NCBI RefSeq assembly: GCF_031569985.1
Contig: NZ_JAMQKA010000030.1
Span: forward strand, 1 to 64,000
DNA: 64,000 nt
DNA from: JAMQKA01 sp031569985
GTDB lineage: Bacteria; Bacteroidota; Rhodothermia; Balneolales; Balneolaceae
Direction of reading: 5' to 3'
The notes below the pieces were generated by a model that saw only the letters and a program-made list of their open reading frames with translations, was not told the DNA's origin and made no database searches. How positions within the stretch are numbered: position 1 is the stretch's first letter; every line of letters begins with the position of its first letter. Shown in pieces: positions 15,614 to 23,396 of this stretch. A program made the translations under genes and the position numbers.

Positions 15614-15997
15614 ATGAAAATTGAGCACGTTGCTTTTAATGTTGAGAAACCCGTGGAGACGGCGCAATGGTATATTGAATATTTTGGCATGTCCATTGCA
15701 AAGAAAGAAGAAGACCCGCCATATACTCACTTTTTAACTGACAGCAGCGGAGATGTAATGATCGAAATTTATAACAATCCCGCCGACCAGGTCCCCGATT
15801 ACCGATCTATGGATCCCTTGCTGCTGCACTTGGCCTTTGTTTCAGAAGATCCGGGCAAAGAAAAACAGCGACTGCTGGAGGCCGGGGCAACGCTGGTGAG
15901 TGATGAGGTGCTCCCGGACGGGTCGCACCTGGTGATGCTGCGAGATCCCTGGGGACTGGCGATCCAGTTGTGCAAGCGTGCCAATCCCATGTTGTAA
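15614..15997 (+). CDS. VOC/glyoxalase superfamily protein
   Basis: About 127 residues from ATG 15614. Single VOC domain with two beta-alpha-beta-beta-beta halves: MKIEHVAFNVEKPVETAQWY at the start and the closing DPWGLAIQLCKR pattern. Possible metal ligands are His5 (IEHVAF), a Glu in VMIEIYNN, His in LLHLAFVS and Gln in the last strand. This would fit a lactoylglutathione-lyase-like or dioxygenase-like fold, but the reaction cannot be assigned. The frame is open upstream without homology, so the later ATG is preferred. Confidence 0.82.
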   Translation: MKIEHVAFNVEKPVETAQWYIEYFGMSIAKKEEDPPYTHFLTDSSGDVMIEIYNNPADQVPDYRSMDPLLLHLAFVSEDPGKEKQRLLEAGATLVSDEVLPDGSHLVMLRDPWGLAIQLCKRANPML

Positions 15998-16376
15998 GCA
16001 GAGATTGCTTTGCTGGTGATGGAAAAAGAGAAACCAAATGTTTCCGTTAACATGGAATTAAGGCCGGATTCACGGCTCGACAATTTAAAATTTGTGATTC
16101 TCTTGGTTGGAATTTTTAGCAAATACCCACATATTTACGTGGTTTTGACTTTGGTGGCTATTCTGATAAGTCAGCGTTATTAAGTCGTTCAACCCAGCCA
16201 GATCCAGTATCGTCTGGTTGATCTAAATTTTGAGTAGTTGGGTACGATACTATGCCTGCAAATCTCGTATGCCGGGAAGGGGGAAGAGCTACTCATCATT
16301 TTCCAAGCATGAATTGAAATGATGAACGATTGTTCAGGTCTGCCTGCAACAATTATAAATATTTATAAGGAGGTTT
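15998..16376. other. Intergenic region before the symporter
   Basis: No gene or RNA recognised. Contains the strong ribosome site AAGGAGG (about 16367-16373) serving the symporter gene. Confidence 0.45.
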
Positions 16377-18128
16377 ATGGGAACATTAGCAGCTATCGAC
16401 TGGATTGTCATCGCAATCTATTTCCTAATATTAATAGTACTTGCCTGGTGGGTTATTAAACAGAAGACCGACACGTCTACCGATTACTTTTTGGCGGGTC
16501 GTCATCTGGGTTGGTTTATCGTAGGGGCATCAATCTTTGCATCGAATATCGGCTCGGAGCACCTCGTGGGGCTGGCCGGTTCCGGTGCCACCGATGGTGT
16601 AGCCATGGCCCATTATGAGCTTCACGCCTGGTGTTTGTTGGTGCTGGGATGGATTATGGTTCCATTCTATATGCGCTCCAAAGTGTTTACTATGCCTGAG
16701 TTTCTTGAAAAACGGTTCTCTCCCGTCGCGCGCTCGGTGTTATCGGTGATCTCACTGGTTGCCTATGTGCTTACCAAAATTGCGGTCGGTATTTTTGCTG
16801 GCGGCGTTGTTTTCAGTGTTTTGATGCCGGAATTGACATTCATGGGAATGAACAGCTTTTGGATCGGTTCGATCCTTGTTATTGTGTTTACCGGAATTTA
16901 TACGGTGCTTGGCGGACTGCGGGCTGTGGCCTACACCGAAGCTCTCCAGACGGTCATCCTAGTTATCGGTTCGTTGCTGGTCTTGGTGTACGGCCTGGAT
17001 GCCATCGGCGGTTGGGACAGGTTGTATGAAGTGGTCGGTTCCGACATGTTCAACCTCTGGAAGCCGCTTACGCCTGAGGGGGTAGCCGCAACCTGGGCAC
17101 CCGTCAAGGAGCCGGATGTAATGGCGTGGTACTTTAATAATAACTACCCGTGGCTCGGGATGCTTTTTGCCGCTCCCATTGTGGGCCTTTGGTACTGGAC
17201 GACCGACCAGTACATTGTGCAGCGTACGTTGGGTGCCGCCAACATCCAGCAGGCGCGTCGTGGTTCTATTGCTGCTGCTTTCCTGAAACTGCTTCCGGTG
17301 TTCATCTTTATTATACCGGGAATTATCGCGTATGCATTGGCCCAAACAGGGCAGGTACAAGCACTCCAGGCTGAGATGATGGCTGACGGGGAGCTTGTAA
17401 GAGAAAATGCGCAGGCCGCCTTCCCATTATTGGTTGCTCATATTCTGCCCGTCGGAATTCGGGGTATTGTAGTTGCTGGACTGCTGGCGGCCCTTATGAG
17501 TTCGCTTGCCGGTGTGTTTAACGCTTCTTCCACGCTCTTTACCATGGACTTCTACTCACGTCTCAAGCCGGAGGCCTCGGAGAAGCACCTCGTTTGGATG
17601 GGTCGTGTTGCTACCGTTGTGATGGTTATTATCGGTCTTTTATGGATACCGGTTATCCAGGGTAGCCGCGGGCTCTACGATTATCTGCAGGGCGTGCAGT
17701 CATACCTGGCACCGCCCATATTTGTGGTGTTCTTCCTGGGTATTTATAATAAGCGGCTGAACAAGGAGGGATGTTTGGCTGCACTTGGTGTTGGTTTTGC
17801 CCTCGGTATCTTCCGTTTGGCAGTTGATACGCCGACGATGCTTGTCGATGGGTTTGCCTATGAAGAAGGTTCGTTTTTCTGGATCGTTAACAACATCTTC
17901 TTCCAGTACTACAGTCTGGGCATATTTATTGTATGTATCTTGGTGATGCTGGGAGTAAGTTATATGACAGCTCCACCCTCTTATGAAAAAATATCCGGTC
18001 TTACGTTCGGTACACTCACCGAAACCGACCGCTCTGAAAACAGGGCCAGCTGGGATTGGAGAGATGTGGCGATGTCAGTCGTGGTAATTGTGCTTATCTT
18101 GGCAGCGTACCTCTACTTCAGAGGATAA
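16377..18128 (+). CDS. Sodium/solute symporter (SSS family, SGLT-like)
   Basis: 583 residues with about 14 TM segments from residue 7 to the C-terminus. Recognised by TDYFLAGRHLGWFIVGASIFASNIGSEH split across TM1-TM2, the GLAGSGATDG loop, and the QYIVQRTLGAANIQQARRG segment between later helices, all typical of the vSGLT branch. Imports a sugar or related solute with Na+; a sugar is likely but not proven. The start is fixed by an AAGGAGG site 4-6 nt upstream. A strong terminator follows at 18158. Stands alone; no sugar catabolic gene is adjacent. Confidence 0.93.
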   Translation: MGTLAAIDWIVIAIYFLILIVLAWWVIKQKTDTSTDYFLAGRHLGWFIVGASIFASNIGSEHLVGLAGSGATDGVAMAHYELHAWCLLVLGWIMVPFYMRSKVFTMPEFLEKRFSPVARSVLSVISLVAYVLTKIAVGIFAGGVVFSVLMPELTFMGMNSFWIGSILVIVFTGIYTVLGGLRAVAYTEALQTVILVIGSLLVLVYGLDAIGGWDRLYEVVGSDMFNLWKPLTPEGVAATWAPVKEPDVMAWYFNNNYPWLGMLFAAPIVGLWYWTTDQYIVQRTLGAANIQQARRGSIAAAFLKLLPVFIFIIPGIIAYALAQTGQVQALQAEMMADGELVRENAQAAFPLLVAHILPVGIRGIVVAGLLAALMSSLAGVFNASSTLFTMDFYSRLKPEASEKHLVWMGRVATVVMVIIGLLWIPVIQGSRGLYDYLQGVQSYLAPPIFVVFFLGIYNKRLNKEGCLAALGVGFALGIFRLAVDTPTMLVDGFAYEEGSFFWIVNNIFFQYYSLGIFIVCILVMLGVSYMTAPPSYEKISGLTFGTLTETDRSENRASWDWRDVAMSVVVIVLILAAYLYFRG

Positions 18129-18157
18129 CCACCGCCGCATTACTCATTTGATTTTGA

Positions 18158-18188
18158 GCCACCGGGTTAATATCCGGTGGCTTTTTTG
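18158..18188 (+). terminator. Intrinsic terminator of the symporter gene
   Basis: Perfect 8-bp stem GCCACCGG / CCGGTGGC with an 8-nt loop followed by TTTTTT, 29 nt after the stop codon. Confidence 0.93.
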
Positions 18189-18194
18189 TGCAAT

Positions 18195-18224
18195 AAAAAA
18201 CCTCCGGGACTTTACCCCCGGAGG
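18195..18224 (-). terminator. Intrinsic terminator of the aldo/keto reductase gene
   Basis: Stem CCTCCGGG / CCCGGAGG (18201-18224) with A residues at 18195-18200, which read as a T tract on the minus strand, 25 nt past the stop codon at 18249. Faces the plus-strand terminator at 18158. Confidence 0.88.
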
Positions 18225-18248
18225 TAAGTAAAAAGCGATCGTCAATAT

Positions 18249-19247
18249 CTAAGCCGTTTCCAGCTCAAGCTCTTTTATCTGGTTGTCGATGAATTTAATT
18301 TCATCAGGCAACAGCTTGAGATCTGCGGCTTTGGCATTTTGCGTAGATTGCTCCGGCGTACGTGCACCGACCAGGGCAATAGTGATACCTGGCTGCTGAA
18401 TGGTCCACTGGATAACTAGTTGTGGAAGCGTGGCTCCCTTCTCCTCGGCAATAGGCTTGATCTTTTCCAGCATCTCGTTGGTTCGCTGGATATTCTCGTC
18501 GGTATAATAGATCTCATTGGCCCGCGTGTCGCCTTCTCCAAATTCATACCCGGGACTCATTTTTCCAGTCAAGAGCCCACGCTGGAACGGGCTGTAAGCC
18601 AGTATTCCTTTGTTGTTTTTGATGCAGTAGGGCACTACTTCTTCCTCAATATCGCGACGCACCATACTATAGGGTACTTGGTTCGAGGCAAGCTTGATCG
18701 TCTTTTCCGCCGTTTTCATCTGATCAACGTTATAGTTGCAGACCCCGGCTTCCCTGATTTTACCCTGCTCTTTCAGCTGGGCCACGGCTTCCATCGTTTC
18801 ACTAATAGGGGTGGTGGGATCAGCCCAGTGAATCTGGTACAAGTCGATATAATCAGTACCCAGCCGTTTCAGGCTCTCTTCGCATTCTTTGATGATGGCC
18901 TCTTTGCCGGCATACTTATGAATATCAATATCGTTGCCGTCGTTGTCTTTACTTTTAAAGTAGAACTTACCCTTGTCGGTATCCCACCGAAGACCGTACT
19001 TGGTCAGAATTTGTACTTTATCACGGGGCAGGTCTTTAATCGCTTCCCCCACAATTTTTTCGCTGTGCCCCTGCCCGTAAACTGGTGCAGTATCGATAGA
19101 TGTAACGCCAAGATCGTAGGAGGCATGGATTGCTTCAATAGCATTGTTCTGCTCAGTTCCGCCCCACATCCATCCGCCGGCTGCCCACGCACCAAAGGTC
19201 ACGACCGATAGTTCAAGATCCGTATCTCCAAGTTTTCTGTATTGCAT
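18249..19247 (-). CDS. Aldo/keto reductase
   Basis: 332 residues, NADPH-dependent (beta/alpha)8 oxidoreductase. The catalytic tetrad is visible: Asp and Tyr in SIDTAPVYGQGHSE, Lys in ILTKYGLRW and His in YQIHWADPTTP. The C-terminal cofactor-binding segment ITIALVGARTPEQ is present. The first residues YRKLGDTDLELSVVTFGAWAAGG are typical of the AKR11/13-like group acting on sugars or aldehydes; the substrate is unknown. Monocistronic, with its own terminator downstream. Confidence 0.93.
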   Translation of the reverse strand: MQYRKLGDTDLELSVVTFGAWAAGGWMWGGTEQNNAIEAIHASYDLGVTSIDTAPVYGQGHSEKIVGEAIKDLPRDKVQILTKYGLRWDTDKGKFYFKSKDNDGNDIDIHKYAGKEAIIKECEESLKRLGTDYIDLYQIHWADPTTPISETMEAVAQLKEQGKIREAGVCNYNVDQMKTAEKTIKLASNQVPYSMVRRDIEEEVVPYCIKNNKGILAYSPFQRGLLTGKMSPGYEFGEGDTRANEIYYTDENIQRTNEMLEKIKPIAEEKGATLPQLVIQWTIQQPGITIALVGARTPEQSTQNAKAADLKLLPDEIKFIDNQIKELELETA

Positions 19248-19450
19248 AATATTCCCGAATAATGTTATGATTAATGATTTAGCTTAATAAAAATCCAAAT
19301 TGGATCCCCAGGTTCATTCCGATGTTCTGAGATTCTTGAATAGGCCTTCAAAACCAGTGATGAAGTTCCATGGTTCCATAACCCATTTAAGTATCTGGCA
19401 ATTCAAAATATCCTGCACTTTCAGCAAAACATTTAGCAGTGAGAAAGTAG

Positions 19451-20782
19451 TTAATTTCGGCTCAAAGAAGGTACCCATTCTAGGATAAAAACCTCTTGCG
19501 GCACGAGCTCCTCAAGGGTTTCACCATCACCCTGGCCTACTTTCTGACCAAAAAGATGCAGTTCTTGGTTTTGCTGCCACATCACGGGATCGTAGCTTGG
19601 TTCCCACATGCCCACTGATGGTTCATAAATGTTGTCAAGTATCCAGTCTTGGTACTGCTCATCGTGTGACGTTGCTACCGTAATGCCACTACCCTGTTCA
19701 AAATCACGGAATACGACATGAAGCTCATTATTCGTTCCAGCCAATACTTGAGGTCGTGAAATCGGAATACGCTTTGTACCTCCACCACTGAGTGAAAAAG
19801 AGTCCTGCCGATTGCTAACCTGTCGACTCTTCCATTGATTTCCATCCTTCCATACGATGCGGTACTGGGGAGTAGATTCGTTTTCAACACTCCAATACGA
19901 AGCAATCACCGGTTCACCACTACGGTTAACGGTCATTGACGTCTGATTAATGAGTTCACTTCCCTGGGGAATGTCATGGACAACCTCCGCTGTTTCCCGG
20001 GTGATCGGCAGGGTATAGCTTTTACCAGTCGATGTTTGCCACGTTTGTCCCTGGTCAGTGGATATAGCGTACATCATGTCGTGATTAGTCGACACGTCCC
20101 AGGTTTCGCGCCAAGTCCAGCTGATATGCCAGCCGCCATCCTCATCAATTGCCATGGTATTGACATACGCGTTGCGCTCTCCCTCCCCGTCGATCAGCGG
20201 GTGAGCGATGATCTCCCAGTTTTGTTCTTTAACATCGTATCGATTCAGCATCACATTCCCGTTGCCCGAGCTACCATCCCGATAAACAAAAAGGAGATCG
20301 CCGTTTTCCAGGTGATAAAACTGGGGATATGTTACCGCCTTCTCCATCTGTCCGGTCATCGGCATTTTGGGGGAAAGTTGCAGGCTGCCGGGTTGCTGGC
20401 TTTGAGCATAATTTAACTCATTTCCGTGATGATCCCATGACACATGGAGTAGGCCCCGACCATCCACCCCAAGACTAATCGAATTATGAGCATCTTTGAC
20501 ATTGCCGCTATATCGGGTCACCCGTTTCTCCCACTCACTACTTCCGTGCTTTCGTTTGGCAAGTACCATGTTGCCCTCCGGATCATAGTAGGCCGTGTAT
20601 TGTAAGTTTTCATGGCTGACGACACTGGCCTGCCGGAAAACAGTGGTATTTACCGAAGATTTAGCCCAGCCTTTTCCCACCGGAATGTAGTTCGCTTGAT
20701 CCTGTGCCTGAACGCTAAAAGTGAGGATCAGGCTAATAACAAAAGCGATCATCGTTGAGCGAATCTCAAAAAATTGAAGCAT
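19451..20782 (-). CDS. Secreted BNR_4-type beta-propeller protein, possible polysaccharide lyase
   Basis: 443 residues; the signal peptide is best read from the internal Met11 (MIAFVISLILTFSVQAQ). The mature protein is a predicted seven-bladed propeller of the BNR_4 family. The core segments HNSISLGVDGRGLLHVSWDHHG, GERNAYVNTMAIDEDG and WHISWTWRETWD resemble enzymes that include PL24/25-type ulvan lyases. The conserved His/Arg/Tyr set in those segments would fit a lyase, but hydrolase or non-enzyme relatives exist. Its start is 9 bp after the polX stop codon, so the two may be co-transcribed although unrelated in function. Confidence 0.78.
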   Translation of the reverse strand: MLQFFEIRSTMIAFVISLILTFSVQAQDQANYIPVGKGWAKSSVNTTVFRQASVVSHENLQYTAYYDPEGNMVLAKRKHGSSEWEKRVTRYSGNVKDAHNSISLGVDGRGLLHVSWDHHGNELNYAQSQQPGSLQLSPKMPMTGQMEKAVTYPQFYHLENGDLLFVYRDGSSGNGNVMLNRYDVKEQNWEIIAHPLIDGEGERNAYVNTMAIDEDGGWHISWTWRETWDVSTNHDMMYAISTDQGQTWQTSTGKSYTLPITRETAEVVHDIPQGSELINQTSMTVNRSGEPVIASYWSVENESTPQYRIVWKDGNQWKSRQVSNRQDSFSLSGGGTKRIPISRPQVLAGTNNELHVVFRDFEQGSGITVATSHDEQYQDWILDNIYEPSVGMWEPSYDPVMWQQNQELHLFGQKVGQGDGETLEELVPQEVFILEWVPSLSRN

Positions 20783-20791
20783 GGTAAATAG

Positions 20792-22552
20792 TTATCTGTT
20801 ACGGAAGAATTCAGCTACATCATCGGCAGATTTTGCATTGAGAATGCGATCTTTCCCAAACTTACCTTTCCGGGCAATTTTAACTCCATATTTAATATAG
20901 TCGATGCCTTTGATGGAGTGCGCATCGGGATTGATGGAAGAGATCAACCCGACTTCCCGTGCTTTATTTCCGTGTCGCCAGTCGAGCTCCAGGCGCATAG
21001 GGTTGGCGTTGATTTCGATCGCCGTGTTGTATTCGGCTGCCAGTTCAATAAGTTCGTTCATATCCAGGTCGCTGCCGTCGCGTTTTAGCAGCAGCCGTCC
21101 GGTGGGGTGTCCCACAATTCGTGTATAGGGATTCTTGATAGCATTACGGAACCGCTCCATCATTTTACTTTTGGACATCTCCATACCGCTGTGCACGCTG
21201 GCAATTACAAACTCAAAACCATCCAGCAGTTCATCCTCATAATCCAGGCTACCGTCACCCAATATGTCGGATTCAATCCCCTTAAAAATGCGGAAGTTAG
21301 TACCGTTGGATTTAAACTCTTCATTTAGCTCGTCGACCTCTTCCCACTGTTTCTTTACCTCATCAGGGGAAAGCCCGCCGGCATACGCAGCCGTTTGCGA
21401 GTGATCGGTCAGGCCGAGGTATTCGTAGCCCCGCTCGATACAGGCCTCAGCAATCTGCCGGATGGAGTATTTGCCATCGCTGTAGGTGCTGTGGGCATGG
21501 ATAACGCCACGGATATCATCTTCTTCGAGCAGCTCCATCTCCTCGTGGTCCTCAAAGTAATCGAATTCTCCACGGTCTTCCCGCAGCTCCGGGGGGACAA
21601 AATGGAGGTCCAGTTGACGATAAATATCGGTCTCAGAGCCATATTCCACCGGCTGTTCAAAATCGGTGTCGCCTTCATCATTCAGTTTAAACAGTCCGTA
21701 CTCGTTAAGCGACATCCCCCGCTCGCGGGCCCGCTGCCGCATCACCACATTGTGCTCCTTGCTGCCGGTGAAATACATCAGCGCTGCGGGAAACTCGGCA
21801 GGCTTCACAATCCGCAGGTCCACTTGTCGGCCGTCACTGGTTCGGATGGAGCTTTTGGTGTCGCCCCGACCCAGAATATCGACCACAAGATCATGCTCCA
21901 CAAAAGCGTCAAAAATATCGGGGGCGTGTTCCTGCTCAGCTCCAACAAGGATATCTACGTCCCCGATGGTTTCCAGTGAGCGTCTTAGTGAACCGGCTAC
22001 TTCAATATCTTCAACGCCCTGCAGCTCTTTCAGGAAATTGAACAGGGGCTCGGCTATTTCAGTGGCTTGATCCAGTCGGCAGCGCTCCTCGTGCTGCTCC
22101 ATCCATTCGATCGATTTCACAATCTTTTCCGCAGATTTTTCGCCCAGTCCATCCAGCGAGGCCACGCGTCCATCCAGACAGGCTTCTTTTAGCTCTTCAA
22201 GGTCGCTGATACCCAACTCTTTGTGGATTTTCGCAATATTCTTGGGACCCAGTCCGGAAATATCCAGCCACTCAATCACACCGGAGGGGATCTTTTGCCG
22301 GAGATCTTCAAGCACATCAATCTTCCCGGTTGAAGCATATGATTTGATATCCTCGGCAATTGAATTTCCGATGCCTTTGATATCGGTCAGGTTATCCTGC
22401 TCAATGTACGTGTTGATATCTTCGCCGAGTCCCTCAATAGTCTGTGCAGCACGATCAAAGGCGATGGCACGGAACCGGTTTTCGCCGGCTAGCTGCATCA
22501 GTTGATAAATTTCATGAAGTCGTTTGGCGACCTCTTGGTTACTTACGGACAT
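20792..22552 (-). CDS. polX: DNA polymerase/3'-5' exonuclease PolX
   Basis: 586 residues with the bacterial PolX layout. An N-terminal helix-hairpin-helix/8-kDa region (about 1-165; GIGNSIAEDI, GLGPKNIAKI and GLGEKSAEKI hairpins) is followed by the family-X palm with GSLRRSLETIGDVDILV (two metal-binding Asp). A C-terminal PHP domain begins near 345 (VIHAHSTYSDGKYS; later HSGMEM, GHPTGR and NPDAHS metal ligands). It fills gaps in base-excision repair. Complete, normal length. Confidence 0.96.
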   Translation of the reverse strand: MSVSNQEVAKRLHEIYQLMQLAGENRFRAIAFDRAAQTIEGLGEDINTYIEQDNLTDIKGIGNSIAEDIKSYASTGKIDVLEDLRQKIPSGVIEWLDISGLGPKNIAKIHKELGISDLEELKEACLDGRVASLDGLGEKSAEKIVKSIEWMEQHEERCRLDQATEIAEPLFNFLKELQGVEDIEVAGSLRRSLETIGDVDILVGAEQEHAPDIFDAFVEHDLVVDILGRGDTKSSIRTSDGRQVDLRIVKPAEFPAALMYFTGSKEHNVVMRQRARERGMSLNEYGLFKLNDEGDTDFEQPVEYGSETDIYRQLDLHFVPPELREDRGEFDYFEDHEEMELLEEDDIRGVIHAHSTYSDGKYSIRQIAEACIERGYEYLGLTDHSQTAAYAGGLSPDEVKKQWEEVDELNEEFKSNGTNFRIFKGIESDILGDGSLDYEDELLDGFEFVIASVHSGMEMSKSKMMERFRNAIKNPYTRIVGHPTGRLLLKRDGSDLDMNELIELAAEYNTAIEINANPMRLELDWRHGNKAREVGLISSINPDAHSIKGIDYIKYGVKIARKGKFGKDRILNAKSADDVAEFFRNR

Positions 22553-22607
22553 ATACTGGTAATCAAGTTATTTGTTAATAGTTAATAGGTTAAGATAAAA
22601 GGCTTTT

Positions 22608-22672
22608 ATGTCATCCTGAACCACTGTTCTGAGCTTGACTCAGGATCTATTCAGGATCTCACAAGGCTTATG
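22608..22672. repeat. Dispersed GTCATCCTGA-type repeat fragment
   Basis: GTCATCCTGAACC...GAGCTTGACTCAGGATCT followed by a second CAGGATCTCA. This is the widespread intergenic repeat type (GTCATCCTGA...TCAGGATC) found in many genomes of this phylum. It occupies the gap between polX and the nucleotidyltransferase gene, which otherwise shows nothing. Confidence 0.5.
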
Positions 22673-22820
22673 TAAGTTGATAGTTAAACCGACCTTATCA
22701 ACGCTATCATATCTATACGAGATTCAGAATTGGAGTCCGAGATCACACCTAACTATTTTTTAAATCCGATTCCCTCAATGCGTTGATGTTGGAAAAGATT
22801 CTCAATAGTTACAAGCTTAT

Positions 22821-23219
22821 TTACTCTTTTACCCATCGTTCTCGTTGCTCTTTAAGAATTCTATCACGGTATGGCATCATATCCTCCTGGTTGAAAATCA
22901 TACGTTTAATAATGGAAGCATGGAGTGTGGTATCACCGGAGTAAATTAGTGTCCCCTTCGTCAAAATTTCCTTCAGAAGTGTGCCATGGGTGGTTTGCAG
23001 GTCAATTAAATCTACCGGCCGTCCGGAGATATCGATGATCTTTTTAATGACTTCCATAATCTCATCAGAAGACAGCGGTTCATCGGCCGCCACTGCCAGG
23101 TCTATATCGCTTTCGAAGGTGGCCCGGTTTTCTGCAACGGAACCATGGAGAATCCCCAACTTTATTTTTGGGTGTCCTTCCAAATATTTTTCTATGGATT
23201 CTTTTTTATCCGCCTTCAT
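22821..23219 (-). CDS. MntA-type nucleotidyltransferase (orphan antitoxin-like)
   Basis: 132 residues of the minimal nucleotidyltransferase fold: helix GS motif GILHGSVAENRA (Gly26-Ser27), then the metal-binding pair SDIDLAV (Asp38 and Asp40). Proteins of this type (MntA) AMPylate and neutralise the HEPN toxin HepT in type VII toxin-antitoxin systems. No HEPN gene (R-x4-6-H motif) is next to it, so this is either an orphan or a stand-alone enzyme. The catalytic residues appear intact. ATG 23219 is the family start. Confidence 0.82.
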   Translation of the reverse strand: MKADKKESIEKYLEGHPKIKLGILHGSVAENRATFESDIDLAVAADEPLSSDEIMEVIKKIIDISGRPVDLIDLQTTHGTLLKEILTKGTLIYSGDTTLHASIIKRMIFNQEDMMPYRDRILKEQRERWVKE

Positions 23220-23396
23220 GCCATTAGTGATTTAAAATTCCCTGGAAGGAAGTTAGAAAATACTGTTTCGATTCCAAATGATTCCCGGGACGTTATTTTG
23301 TGGTTTAGAAACCATTTAGTACTATCAATCATTCAGTGTAATTAATTTGAAATGCGCAGCAGACATTTACGCATTACGAATCACGGATTCCGTAAA

